A DNA stretch of 64,000 bases, taken from contig OX465580.1 of NCBI GenBank assembly GCA_950022655.1, positions 97,606,797 to 97,670,796 on the forward strand, written 5' to 3'. The position numbers and the translations under genes are program-made. The notes under the pieces were generated by a model. It was not told where the DNA came from and ran no database searches. It saw only the letters and a program-made list of their open reading frames with translations. Within the stretch, counting starts at the first letter, position 1; each line of letters opens with the position of its first letter. The stretch comes from Alentia gelatinosa. Lineage: Eukaryota; Annelida; Polychaeta; Phyllodocida; Polynoidae. Below are positions 1 to 10,561 of the stretch, piece by piece.

Positions 1-60
1 CCCACGACCTCCCATGCTCGAGGCGAACACCCCTACCACTTGGCCACCGAGCTTGGTGGG

Positions 61-830
61 GTGGTTGTAGCCGACAATTGCAAGAGAAAGAAATAGTCTT
101 AATAGGATTTGTCTCAGTCAAACGCCCAGTGAGGTACGTGAATCCCACCGTGTGAATCCCACTTTAATTGTAGGGTTCCATTTCCCTGAGACATTTTTAC
201 CCCCTGTAATTTTTAGCGACATCTACCCTAAAAGGGAACAGAATCTCATGAGAATTTGAACCCTGTGGGTAAATGAATCCCACCGGTCACTCTATGTCAC
301 TGTGCCATGTTATAAGTATTAAACCTGTATTTGTAATGAACAGCAATAAGCTGCTTAAAAAATCTATTTCGTTTCGTATATGAATCGGCTTCGCTCGTTA
401 ACGTAACAGAACGGCAATATGTAATATTTTTCAATACGGGACAAAGCAGGTTACTGAGAAAAAAATTAAAAACACCCCAGACCAGGTATATTCAGACACT
501 GTTTAACTAGTGATGGCATGTCGCACAGTCAAACATTTTCATTACCAGAAACACAGTATGGTGTCTGAAGGTTCATTGATTTTGGTTCGGACATGCACCA
601 GGGCCGGATTGTTTGGAATGAAAAATCTCTTATGATTAATGACGGTTGGGATTCATGGACCTCATAGGGTGTTTGTCTGAGACAAATCCTATTGTGATTC
701 CTTTCTGGGACAGAATCTCCTTGTCTGAATTGGTATGGTTCCCTATCCCTGAGACAAGTATTTTCCAATGAAATTGTCGGGGACAATTAACCCTAATAAG
801 GTACAGAATCCCAGAATGAGATGTTGATCG
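61..830. repeat. Partial copies of the TGTCTGAGACAAA repeat family
   Basis: At least two degraded copies (about 61-270 and 641-830) share the order of short blocks seen in the better copy at 945-1489: a GGGATTCA/TGAATCCC end, the palindromic block TTGTCTGAGACAAA, the block AATTGTCGGCGACAATT and the phrase GGTTCCATTTCCCTGAGAC. One end at about 140-170 reads TGAATCCCACTTTAA, matching the TTAA-bordered end of the 945 copy. No protein is encoded. Looks like a non-autonomous DNA transposon family. Confidence 0.6.
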
Positions 831-879
831 CTGGGGGAGGGCAAAAACCACATATTATCGGCGACAAAAGGATGTCTGA

Positions 880-1575
880 AGGAGGTGGTTTACTAATCGC
901 TGGGTAGCCTTGCCTAGCTGTCCTACATCTACCGACTCCGTTAAACGGGATTCACACGGTGGGATCCATGTACCTCACAAAGTGTTTGTCTGAGACAAAT
1001 CCTGTTGAGATTTGGTACTGGAACACAATCTCCTCGTGTGAATGACAGGGTTCCAATTTGCTGAGACAACTTTTTTCCCTTGCAATTGTCGGCGACAATC
1101 ACCCCTAACAAGGAACAGAATCTCATGAGATTTTGACTTTAAACAGGTTTAAAATCTATAGGGACATTTTGGTGAGACAAATGGACCTGCTGCGACCATG
1201 TACCTGCCCTAGCCAATAGGAGGCCAACAAGCATGATTACATGTTTGTAACACCCTTCACATCAAGGGTAATTGATTCCCAAGATGAGTGGTCACTGTGA
1301 ATATGTCTGAGATTATGTACCAGGTGTGTCCTCCCATGTGAATCAAATTCGCCATTTTTCCTTGAGACTGATAACAGTACTTAGCCATGAGAATTTTTTA
1401 CCAAACGAGAATTGTCGGAGACTAGAGAAAAGGTGTGAAGTACACCAGTCTCAGGTACATGAGTCTCTTCGTGTGAATCCCACTCCAGGTTACCTTGCCT
1501 GAGACAAATTACCCCCCGTTTGTCGCCGACAAACGTACATAAATGTTCCGAAATCGGTAGATGGGCATTGACCTT
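880..1575 (-). mobile_element. TTAA-type miniature element, minus orientation, split by another insertion
   Basis: Positions 880-940 and 1492-1575 are the reverse complement of two neighbouring blocks of the intact copy at 54098-54400. The first block matches its middle (TAGCTGTCCTACATCTACCG); the second matches its left end (AATCGGTAGATGGGCATTG). Between them lies an unrelated inverted-repeat element (945-1489). The outer end abuts CCTTAAGG, so TTAA again borders the terminus. Confidence 0.65.
945..1489. mobile_element. Nested inverted-repeat miniature element flanked by TTAA/TTAC
   Basis: The left end reads GGGATTCACACG (947-958) and the right end CGTGTGAATCCC (1470-1481), a perfect 12-bp inverted repeat. 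The left flank is TTAA at 941-944 and the right flank TTAC at 1490-1493, one base off. The interior carries the palindromic blocks TGTCTGAGACAAA and TTGTCGGCGACAA that mark this family. TTAA target duplication is typical of the piggyBac superfamily; assignment of this short element is by inference only. Confidence 0.6.
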
Positions 1576-1577
1576 AA

Positions 1578-1758
1578 GGTCCGGCGTCCACTGAGCTCCC
1601 GATACCCCATGATAGACCCTACGATGCATGCATTGGGGTGCATCGTCGGGTGCATCGGCTTCGGAATAAAGTTGACTTTCCAATGCAATATTGATCTTTT
1701 GTCTGGAGATGCATCATGAGGCCAGTAGTGTATCGGGAGCTCAGTGGACGGCCTGCCT
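1578..1758. mobile_element. Miniature inverted-repeat element, GGCGTCCACTGAGCT family
   Basis: The left arm (1578-1605) and right arm (1730-1756) share CGTCCACTGAGCTCCCGATAC as an inverted repeat of about 24 bp. The left flank is TTAA (1574-1577), the right CTAA. The interior repeats GATGCAT/GTGCATCG blocks. A diverged relative with the same end (GGCCCGGCGTC) lies at 25682-25902. It shares its left TTAA border with the end of the preceding element, so the two insertions abut. Confidence 0.6.
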
Positions 1759-1980
1759 AATGGGTAATTTAGAACTGAATCAGAGAGTTAGAATTGAAGA
1801 ATCTCCCGCCATACGAATATTCTATTTGCTCCCTGAATAACAAGAAGTCACGTGTTACGGAGGTTATTGCTATCAAGGACAGTTATTCTAGGGTACAGTT
1901 TCCATGCTATCATTAACCTATCGAATAGAAGGTCGGAAACAAGCAGGCGAGGCAGCAACGACTGTCTGAATACTTAGGAG

Positions 1981-2127
1981 AAACCAAACGAGAGTTAGTC
2001 GAGTTGCTGTTTATCGCACGACGGCAAGGTCGCGTATCACTGCGAGGTGAAACAGTTCATGAGTGCAGTCAGGGCAGACCTTGCTGGAGTGCGATAAACA
2101 ACAACTCGACCAACTCGAGTTTGGTTT
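1981..2127. mobile_element. Foldback element with about 50-bp arms
   Basis: The left arm 1981-2031 and right arm 2077-2127 are near-complete reverse complements (AAACCAAAC...CGAGTTG...TTTATCGCAC...AAGGTC) around a 45-bp loop. The RNA or single strand would form a long hairpin. No ORF and no clear target duplication. Confidence 0.7.
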
Positions 2128-4671
2128 AAAATCTATCCTGCCCCATCTATATTACTTCAGAATATAAAGAAATAACATAAAACTCACCGATCGATATCCA
2201 GTGAACAATGTGAGACACCACATAATGTGTGCTTGTTGATAATTTCGATTTCGCTCTTGTCTTGCTAGCTCATTGGTCATTTTTCAATTGACGTCATTTC
2301 ACAAAGGTATCCATCTAGAGCAATAAATTTCATTTTTCTGTATACTCACCCGAATAGAGTCAGCCAATGTTAAGTCTATGGAGTTTTTTTAATGGGGGTA
2401 GGATAAAAGTGTTTCCGTTCAGCGCCGCCTCTAATAACGGTGCGTAGTCCAGTTAGGCCGGACTACTCGGACAAACACGGCCGAGTCCGGCTTCATACCT
2501 ATAGCAATATGCTGCAATCACAGTGTGGATGGTGGGTGTGATTGCGAGGTTATTGTTTCACACAAGATAGGACTGTTGGGACGTAGAGGATTGTAACAAC
2601 GCGCCTTGGCTCTCTAAACCTAAGATAATTGTTTTTATTTTCCAGAGAGGAAGATAAAGCCTATATATAGTGGCCAGGCCTGCACCAGTGTACCTCTGCT
2701 ACCCGCATGTATTGTTTCTATGTTGTCTTAACCATATTTTAAGTATCACTAAGGCAATGTGCTTGTTTGACCTACCAAATTGGAGTTGGAATATTGTAGA
2801 ACACAATGCAATCACTGGATGTTTGTTTGGCTGAAGGCATTGCGTAATCAGGCAGATAAGGTGCGAAACCAGCCTGTGGAAATGGGTCTTTTTGACGGGA
2901 AACACGCAAAAGGAGATTCGGAGTGTGACGTCATCGGTAACCCAGAAACACAATAATGGGTGAGATTGGCGCTATGGTCAGGAATGATGGCTTCGACGCG
3001 GTGTCATCATCACTTCTCTTGCCTAAATGTGAATAACATCTCTCCCGTACCCTCACCCTTCCTCCAGGAGGTTTAAAAATCAGTTTACCAGAGTGGCAAC
3101 CATGTAATAAGTACAGGACACTCATGAAATGAGAGGTTTAGTTCCAGAATAGCCTAAATGATGTTAAGGCAGTTTTGTTTTTATATAGTTAACTGGTATT
3201 TTTTTTAAAGGGAGTAATAGAAATGACCACAAGGTAACAATGAATGTACGGAGAATTGTTTGGCAAAGCTGAAAGTTGTAAGCTGTATCATAATGTCCAG
3301 AGATTAATAAAAGACTTGCTCAAATAAAAAAATGAAAATTTAAAAAATCAGTTTACCGACATCGTATTAAACGTCCAGGACACGGGTTTGATAAAGATTC
3401 ACCCACAGGGATACAGTTTTATCATATTACAAATATATCTGTAGCAATCCTTCCTTTCCCTAATCTTGTTGGCTCGGTAAAGCCAATGTGGCACAGACGA
3501 CAGCCTTACATCGGTGAGCTGTTTATGAGAGTGGCTCGGTTTACCAGCTCATAGTGAATAGTCCTTTACTGTGAGATTTATATTCATACCCCGGGGAACA
3601 GTGATGTCATTCTTAAAAGCAAGAGCGATTTTAATCATAAGCGAAGTGGTTGTAGAAGTATCACCTCGCCTCAGGACATCTCCTGTTCGCCTAATTTCGA
3701 GAAGTTGAAGGAGCTCAGCAGGTCCTGCTCCTATTCATGTGTCATGGTCATAAGAATCTTCGTAATCTGTGTGCTTATCGCCCAATAGTGTTAGCTGCTA
3801 TCTAAAATATAAAAGGCCACAAGCAAATACAAATGGAATATACTTCCATATCCTTTATATAACAATACCATCTGCATTTCAATCAAGTGACCATTTGATA
3901 AGTGCGAAATTGGACTCTATGAACATATTTGATTGGCATAAATCTATCTTATTATCAACGCTTTCCATATGCTGCAGAGCTGGACACCATTACGTCAAAA
4001 CTCCATGGTAATCCAAAGTAATTCTTATTTCTACAAACTATCAATACTACTAATTATTGTTATTATCTTTTTCTCATAATTAGCTTCTCCCATACAAATA
4101 GATTATTGTTGACACATTTGACTCTCCAATTTTCCACAAGTGGGATATAATTGTAAATTATGAATAATTCAATGCCAACCGTTTTTCATGCCAGGTACTT
4201 TATCTATTTTTATATGTTCATCTATTTCATTATCCCACATACCGTTTCTGTATTGTCATAATCCCATACGACCCAATACGGCATTTAATGTCTTATTTTT
4301 ATATACAGAAACGGCCTTCTCAACACGTCACCCGGACTGGCTATAAAAGGGGATCCGACCAGGCACGAGGCCTCAAACTCCTGTACACGTCTGGCTGGTG
4401 CAATGAAAGATTACCCTCCTACCAGTCCCCGACTTCGCTAAAATATTATGATTCCGGATCATGACAAATAATAATCTTTTAGGCCGATATAACTAAAATA
4501 GTGGCTCCTCTTATAGTCCCTTTTATATGTACAAAACACAACTTATGTTTTATCAAATCAATGTTTTATCAACCATCATTTTATCTACTCATATTTTATT
4601 GTGATAAAATACATAGTCACAAGAATGTTTTATCCCACACCCGTGTTGGCTTTTAATTATGAGGATAACTG
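2128..4671. other. No gene seen
   Basis: AT-rich DNA with short frames only. At 2366-2405 a short block (AATGTTAAG, CTATGG, GGGTAGGAT) recurs at 40450-40487, so part of this stretch is a dispersed repeat. A TATA-like CTATAAAAGG at about 4340 has no supporting context. Confidence 0.5.
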
Positions 4672-4895
4672 ACCCGGCGTTTACACTAGACGACTAAATA
4701 CGTGGCGACTGTAGATCATCAGCCAATAGTCGTCAGGTGGTGGCAATGTCCACCGCAAAAGTCGCCTGCCATAGAATGGACTCGAGCGTTCACACTGACG
4801 ACTATCAGTAAAAACGGACATCGGCGATTAATTGAGTTAGCCTTTGTGTACCTGTGTATATAGCCATTCATTAGGGGTGTACCGGGGGAAGGGGG

Positions 4896-6400
4896 GTGTA
4901 GGGGTACCTGCCCCTGCCCTCAAAATTTTCGTATGTAGTTATTTCGTGTGTATACATGGGCATACACTGAAAAAAACGGTGTTTACCCCCACCATAATAA
5001 TACTAACAATCATCCCTCTCTCTTCACAGAAACAACTGAAACAAATGTGCCTGACCCCCCCCCCCCCCCCTCCAAAATATTCTTTTCTTCAACCCCTCCC
5101 CCCCCCCCCCCCAAGGAGATATTAAGTATTTTTGTTTAAATTCCCCAATGGACAAATTTTGATTAAATTAGTCCCCCTCCCCCGAGTTACCAAAATAGGT
5201 CCCCTAGCCCCATTAATATACAATAATTCGACCCCCCCTCACCCGAAGCACCCTCCTTTTTTTACCCCCCCCCCCCTCGAAAAAAATATCCGAATATATT
5301 AGCATCATTTCATGATTTAAAAAGAAAAAATATGAGTCCCCCCTGCAGAAATAAAGATAAAATAAGCACACACCCCTAGTTCCCAATATAGATCCCTGCC
5401 CAAATGATAAAAAAAAATTACTCCCTGCCCCAACACAAAAGCACCTTGGAAAATGTTCAGGACTATCCCCCCCACCCCCTGTCCTACCTGTCCCTGTCCC
5501 AATGAAAGTACAAAAATAACTACCCCATGCCTAACACAAGAGCACCTGAAATATTTTCCCTACCCCCTCTCGAAATCTTTTCTTAAAAATCCCCTCTTCA
5601 GGGTAATATTAAGCATTTTTGTTTGAATCCCCCTTGGAAAATTTAAGTAGAATTAGCCCCCCTCTGACAGGGTTACCAAAATAAGTCCCCTGCCCCCATA
5701 AAAATGCTACCCCCCCCCCCCTTCCCCCAAGACACGTGAATAAAATGTCACCCTTCCCCCAACCCCCCAACCCCCAGACATATATAAAAAAAAATTAGCT
5801 ATCACAGATTTGAAATAGAGAAATGAAGATGAAATAAGCAACCCCACCCCCCTCAGTTCCTTCTATAAATACCCACCCAAATGATACCAAAAATCACTCC
5901 CTACCCCAAAACAAAAGCAAACCCACACCCCCATCCACCCTGCCACTGTCGCCCCCACCCCCACCAACACACCCTGACCGAAACACGCCCCAACACCCCA
6001 ACACCCGCACCACCCTCACCCTCACCACGACTTTCCCCTGTAGTTTTTTTGTGTGTTTACATTTAGGCCTATACTTTAAAAACGGTGTGTACCTCCATCA
6101 TAATAATACTTAAAATCACCCCCTCTACACGGAAGCACCTGAAAAAATTTGCAAATGCCGTACCCCTCCCCTCATTTCTGTTTGAATCTCAACTTAGAAA
6201 AAATAGGTAAAATTAACCCCCCTCCCTGCAGATTTGCCAAAATAAGTCCCCTGCTCCCATGAATATACACCCCCCTCCCCCCCCAGAGGCACTTGAATAA
6301 AATTGCATGCTCGCCCCTATTTTTTACAACCCTCTCCCACCCCCGAAAATACATATTAAAAAAAAAAAGCACTATCTCATGATATATATATTATTGCATA
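4896..6400. repeat. C-rich, G-depleted tandem array, about 3 units of 480-570 bp
   Basis: The plus strand is almost free of G while rich in C runs (10-18 C) and A runs. The same ordered phrases recur: AAGTATTTTTGTTTAAATTC at about 5133, AAGCATTTTTGTTTGAATCC at 5609 and a decayed form at 6177. A longer phrase with CATAATAATACT recurs at about 4990 and 6090. The array resumes at 12360-12580 after the gypsy insertion with the same phrases (TCCCTGC.CAAAT.AT, AAAAGCACCT). Frames translated here are low-complexity Pro/Ser and not convincing genes. Confidence 0.75.
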
Positions 6401-6405
6401 TATAG

Positions 6406-6592
6406 TGTAGCGGCCAGGGGGGAAGGAGGGTGTCTACTCCGGGGGGGGGGCAGCGCTCTAGCGGGGAGGTCCCCGGGGGCCTAGCGGGGATCTACCGGGG
6501 TTCGGTAGATCTCGCGGGGCCACGGGGACTCGCGAGGCGTGACGTCACGCCTCGGCTATATAAGTAGAGCGCTGCCGCCCCGGAGAGTCACT
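6406..6592 (+). repeat. 5' LTR, truncated
   Basis: Matches 12013-12198 of the 3' LTR, then departs after GGAGAGTCACT. About 150 bp present in the 3' LTR (polyadenylation signal and terminus) are missing, and no primer-binding site starting TGG follows at the expected place. A deletion removing U5-like sequence and the PBS is the simplest reading. Confidence 0.85.
6533..6564 (+). promoter_or_regulatory. LTR promoter: CRE palindrome plus TATA box
   Basis: A perfect 22-bp palindrome (6533-6554) centres on the CRE octamer TGACGTCA (6540-6547). TATATAAG follows at 6557-6564. The 3' LTR has the same pair (TGACGTCA 12153-12160, TATATAAG 12170-12177) with one palindrome mismatch. CREB/ATF-type bZIP proteins bind such sites; transcription from here is inferred. 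Confidence 0.6.
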
Positions 6593-6654
6593 GGCGCTGC
6601 CGACCGCTGGATGCACCGTGCCCGGGAAGCGCCGGGGATGCGAATGCTGGGTGG

Positions 6655-7808
6655 ATGGGGATGCTGGGTATCGGCGTCTCCTCGGCGGGGCCTGCCTCGG
6701 GGACGGCGGCCGGGCCCCTCCGGAGCATGGACGGGGACTGGCGGAGGGAAGTCGGAGCGGGGCGGGGGAGTCTCACTAAAGAGGGGGGTGGCCATTCCCA
6801 GGATGAGGTGAGCGCGCTGCCAGGGGTGCCCCCGGTGGTGAAGCCGGAGACAGATCGGGGGGCGTCCGACTCGCGGAGCCCCCCGGAAGGTCCCCCCGGG
6901 GACGAGAGGTCGTGCAGTGGCCCCCCCCCCTTCCTGCGTGGCCATGGTCCTCCGGGGTCAGCCCAGGGTTACAGACCCCGGGCGCCTGGGTGGTGGGGGA
7001 CGGGCTGCTGCAGAAAGTGGGCTCGCCCCCAGTGAACTCAGGGAGACCTGTTGCCACGAAGCCGGTGGTGATGCTGTCCAAATACGATGGCACTACCAAC
7101 TTGGACGAGTTTATGGCCCATTTCGAGTTGTGCGTCGCCGCTAATGGGTGGACCCCTATCCAAGCGGGGACGTTCCTCGGGGTGTCGCTCTCGGGGTTGG
7201 CTCGCAGGGTCCTGACCGGTATCAGTCCGGGGGCCACCGGGGGTTATGAGTGCCTCCGGGACGCCCTGTTTAGGAGGTTTCAACCGAAAAACCAGAGTGA
7301 GACTTACAAAGCGCTCCTCCGCAACAGGGAGAGGGGACCCGAGGAGGGCCTCCAGTTGTTTGGGGAAGAGGTGTGGAGGCTGACCAGGTTGGCCTACCCA
7401 GAAGCTGATGCCTCTACCATTGATTCGATGTGCAGGGATCGCTTTGTGGAGGGGCTCCGAGACGACCAGTTGTGGCACTGGATATTCCAGAGCAAGCCCC
7501 GGTCTATGGAGGAGGCGGTGTCGACGGCTCTAGAGGCCGAAGCCTACCTGAAGAGGGACAGGGGCGGCCACCGGGTGGTAAGGGCCGCCGGAAGTTCAAT
7601 GGCAGACGAGATGGCCCAACTGAAGGAGGAGTTGGCCAGCCTGAGGGTGCAACTTACCAGGCCGCTGCAGGCTGCTGGGCCCCGCAAATGTTTCCTGTGC
7701 AGGCAAGAGGGACATATAAAGGTCAACTGCCCGCAGAGGCAGGTACCCCGCGCACCGTCCGGGGAGGCCCCAGCGGCTGGGCAGACGATGGCGGAGCGGG
7801 GAAACTAG
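6655..7808 (+). CDS. gag: Ty3/gypsy Gag (capsid and nucleocapsid)
   Basis: Structural protein that packages the element RNA. The capsid-like part begins near VVMLSKYDGTTNLDEF (about 7065-7110) and fits the retrotransposon gag family. The CCHC zinc knuckle CFLCRQEGHIKVNC (about 7689-7730) binds RNA. The stop is TAG at 7806-7808. The capsid frame is open from 6807 but has no ATG before 7071. A different frame, open from ATG 6655 (another ATG at 6727), runs into the C10 tract at 6919-6928. A one-base slip there would connect the two, so the N-terminus is uncertain and this copy may be frameshifted. Gag overlaps the pol frame, and pol is reached by -1 shift at the gag stop. Confidence 0.8.
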
Positions 7809-7841
7809 TGGCGACCTCTACCGGGGACAAGGTAGAGGTCG
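7799..7841 (+). promoter_or_regulatory. Programmed -1 ribosomal frameshift signal (gag to pol)
   Basis: The slippery heptamer G GGA AAC (7799-7805) sits in the gag frame directly before the TAG stop. After a 6-nt spacer comes a perfect 11-bp stem (7812-7822 with 7831-7841) closed by an 8-nt loop. Slipping back one base places ribosomes in the frame that encodes protease and RT. The heptamer GGGAAAC is an established -1 site in several retroviruses. Position, phase, spacing and stem all fit. Confidence 0.85.
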
Positions 7842-10561
7842 ATAGGGGGGAACAGAAGGGGGTTACCATTCAGGGGATACGGGAGAGGGGTGGTCCTGGA
7901 TTGCAGGTGGAGGGGACCCTGTGGGGTAGACCGGTGTGGATGCTGGTAGACACAGGGGCGACCGTTAACCTGCTGTCCCTCTCTTGGTGGCGCCTCCAGG
8001 GCTGCCCCGGGGAGCTGCAGGAGGTCCCTGGTCGATTATCATGCGCGGATGGACGTCCGCTGGATGTACGGGGGAGGGTCACAGCGTCCCTGACGTGGGC
8101 GGCCCGGACCGTACCGGTGGAGTGGGTCGTAGCGGACATAGGCAGCGAGGCCATCCTGGGCGCCCGGTTTCTCAGCGACAACCGAGTATGGGTGGATGTC
8201 AGCCGTAGCCGGTTGGTATGGGAGTCCCCGGAGCAGTGCCGGGTATCCTGCCTCCGGGCCACCATGGTACCGGGGCGCTCCGAAATGATGGTGGAAGGGG
8301 AAGTGCGCGGGGTATGGGAGTCCGCGGGCCCGGGTCTGTTGGAGGGCCAGAATAGGGACGGCCTACTGGTAGGGAGATGCCTGGTGGACCCCGTTGAGGG
8401 TACGTGCCTGGTGCGGATACTGAACCTGGGGCAGGAACCCCTACCAGTGTATCGGGGAATGACGCTGGGTCGGCTAGAGGAGGTGGGGCTTGAGAAGGAG
8501 GCATGCCGGGTCGTGGGAGACTTCCCCGGGGGAGAAGCGGGGGACACCGGCCTGGAGGAACTGGCAGGGCATCTCACTGGTGATCAGAGGGACGCTCTCA
8601 ACCAGCTCCTCCAACGGAGGGCCGGGGCATTTAAGCTGGCCCCGGAACAGAGGGGGCGAACACTCCTGGTAAAGCATGCCATAGACACCGGGGGAGCATC
8701 CCCGATTAAGCAGCCACCGCGCCGCCTTGCCCCTCACCGAAGGGAGGAGGTGAACGTGGAAGTGACGAAAATGCTGCGAGAGGGGGTGATTGAGCCCTCG
8801 GTGGGGCCCTGGGCGTCCCCGGTGGTCCTCGTAAAGAAGAAGGACGGCTCGGTCCGCTTCTGCGTGGACTACCGGAGGTTGAATGCGGTGACTGTCAAGG
8901 ACGCCTACCCGTTGCCCAGGGTCGATGACTCGCTGGACACGCTGGCTGGGTCCCGGTGGTTCAGTACCCTGGACCTGGTCAGCAGGTATTGGCAGGTGGA
9001 GATGGAGGAGGCAGATCGGCCGAAAACGGCGTTTGCCACCCATCGCGGGTTATTTCAGTACAGAGTGATGCCATTTGGCCTCTGTAACGCTCCGGGGACC
9101 TTTGAAAGACTTATGGAGGTGGCGATGCAGGGGCTGCACTGGACTACCTGCTTGGTGTACTTGGACGACATCGTCGTATTTGCAGCGGGGTTCGAAGAGC
9201 ACCTGTCGCGCCTGGACGCCGTTCTCGGGCGGCTGGAGGCCGCCGGTCTCCGTGTAAAGCCCTCTAAGTGCCAGCTGGCTTGGCCCTCGGTTCATTTTCT
9301 GGGGCACATAGTGTCTGAGAAGGGAGTAGGGACGGACCCAGCGAAGGTGGAGGCAGTCCGGGGGTGGCCGGTCCCGGGGAGTGTAACGGAGGTCCGGAGC
9401 TTCCTCGGGCTAGCGGGGTACTATAGGGCCTTCATTCCAGGGTTCGCCAGCCTGGCTAAACCACTGACGGTGCTATCAGAGAGGGGCCGGGCTTTCCATT
9501 GGTCCCCTGACTGCGACCGGGCCTTCCGGGAATTGAAAGAGCGATTGACCTCCGCCCCTATATTGGGGTACCCCGAGGAACGGGGCCGGCTGGTGGTGGA
9601 CACCGACGCAAGCGATCTGGGACTGGAAGCGGTGCTCTCTCAGGTGCAGGAGGGACAGGAGAGGGTACAGTGCTACGCCAGCCGTACCCTGGTGAAGCCC
9701 GAGCGTAACTACTGTGTAACTTGGCGTGAGATGTTGGCCACCATATTTGCGCTTAATAAATTCCGGCATTACCTGGTGGGTCGCCCTGTACTCCTCAGGA
9801 CAGACCATGCTGCCCTGAAGTGGCTACGCAGTGTGAAGGATCCGGCGGGGCAGGTGGCTCGCTGGATCCAGATTATCGACTGCTACGATGTGGCCATAGA
9901 ACACCGTCCGGGGAGGTTGCACGGTAACGCGGATGGGCTCTCTCGGGCCCCATGCCGGCAGTGTAGACAGGAGGAGGCCCCGGTAGAGCGCTGCGCGGTG
10001 ATCACGCGCGGCCGAGCACGGAGTACCCCGGATCCCGCCCCCTCGGGGGCACCGGAGGAGGCCCCGGACATTGGCCAGGCGCAGCTGGCCGATGATATAC
10101 TGACGAGGGTGAGAGGTTGGGTGGAAGGCGAGGAGGGGTGTCCTCCGGGGGCCCCCGGGGAGGCGGACGGGCAGGAGATACGCACATGGTGGGCCCAGCG
10201 AGAGAGGCTGACCGTTCGGGGAGGGCTCTTGGGACGCCAGTGGTATGTGCCCGGGGGCGGCCAGACCTTTCAGGTCGCGGTACCCCCGGAGCTTCGGCTC
10301 GGGGTGTTGAAGGAGGTGCACGGGTCACCCTTGGCGGGCCACTTCGGAAGGTGCCGGACTACTCGACGTTGCCAGGAACAATACTACTGGCCGGGGTTCA
10401 GGAGGTCCGGCAGGGTCGACCATGGCCCCACTGGTGGACACGGTCACCACGGAGCGGCAGCCGAGGGAGGGTGGCCCCGACGCGGCGAAGGACAACCCGC
10501 CGTTGACCCAGGGGGCAGTGAGGGGACCTGCTCCGGAGACCCGGGATGCCCCGCCCCCTGA
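7805..10561 (+). CDS. pol: Ty3/gypsy Pol: protease, RT, RNase H, truncated integrase
   Basis: Read in the -1 frame relative to gag. Domains in order: aspartic protease (VDTGAT, Asp codon 7949); reverse transcriptase about 8760-9310 (WASPVVLVKKKDGS, FSTLDL, and YLDD at 9158-9169 with the catalytic Asp pair); RNase H about 9590-9960 (VVDTDASDLG, RTDHAALKWL); and the start of the integrase zinc finger (two His in HGSPLAGHFG from 10319, YYWPGF). The paired Cys of HHCC and the whole D,D,E core are missing. After about 10410 the frame is unrelated Gly-rich sequence up to the stop at 10561. All catalytic motifs upstream look intact, so only integration is clearly lost. No chromodomain is seen. Confidence 0.9.
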   Translation, partial: LVATSTGDKVEVDRGEQKGVTIQGIRERGGPGLQVEGTLWGRPVWMLVDTGATVNLLSLSWWRLQGCPGELQEVPGRLSCADGRPLDVRGRVTASLTWAARTVPVEWVVADIGSEAILGARFLSDNRVWVDVSRSRLVWESPEQCRVSCLRATMVPGRSEMMVEGEVRGVWESAGPGLLEGQNRDGLLVGRCLVDPVEGTCLVRILNLGQEPLPVYRGMTLGRLEEVGLEKEACRVVGDFPGGEAGDTGLEELAGHLTGDQRDALNQLLQRRAGAFKLAPEQRGRTLLVKHAIDTGGASPIKQPPRRLAPHRREEVNVEVTKMLREGVIEPSVGPWASPVVLVKKKDGSVRFCVDYRRLNAVTVKDAYPLPRVDDSLDTLAGSRWFSTLDLVSRYWQVEMEEADRPKTAFATHRGLFQYRVMPFGLCNAPGTFERLMEVAMQGLHWTTCLVYLDDIVVFAAGFEEHLSRLDAVLGRLEAAGLRVKPSKCQLAWPSVHFLGHIVSEKGVGTDPAKVEAVRGWPVPGSVTEVRSFLGLAGYYRAFIPGFASLAKPLTVLSERGRAFHWSPDCDRAFRELKERLTSAPILGYPEERGRLVVDTDASDLGLEAVLSQVQEGQERVQCYASRTLVKPERNYCVTWREMLATIFALNKFRHYLVGRPVLLRTDHAALKWLRSVKDPAGQVARWIQIIDCYDVAIEHRPGRLHGNADGLSRAPCRQCRQEEAPVERCAVITRGRARSTPDPAPSGAPEEAPDIGQAQLADDILTRVRGWVEGEEGCPPGAPGEADGQEIRTWWAQRERLTVRGGLLGRQWYVPGGGQTFQVAVPPELRLGVLKEVHGSPLAGHFGRCRTTRRCQEQYYWPGFRRSGRVDHGPTGGHGHHGAAAEGGWPRRGEGQPAVDPGGSEGTCSGDPGCPAP

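Noticed and set aside
7038..10328. Many long minus-strand frames across gag-pol
   Set aside because: Mirror frames of GC-rich coding DNA; the plus strand has all the domain motifs.
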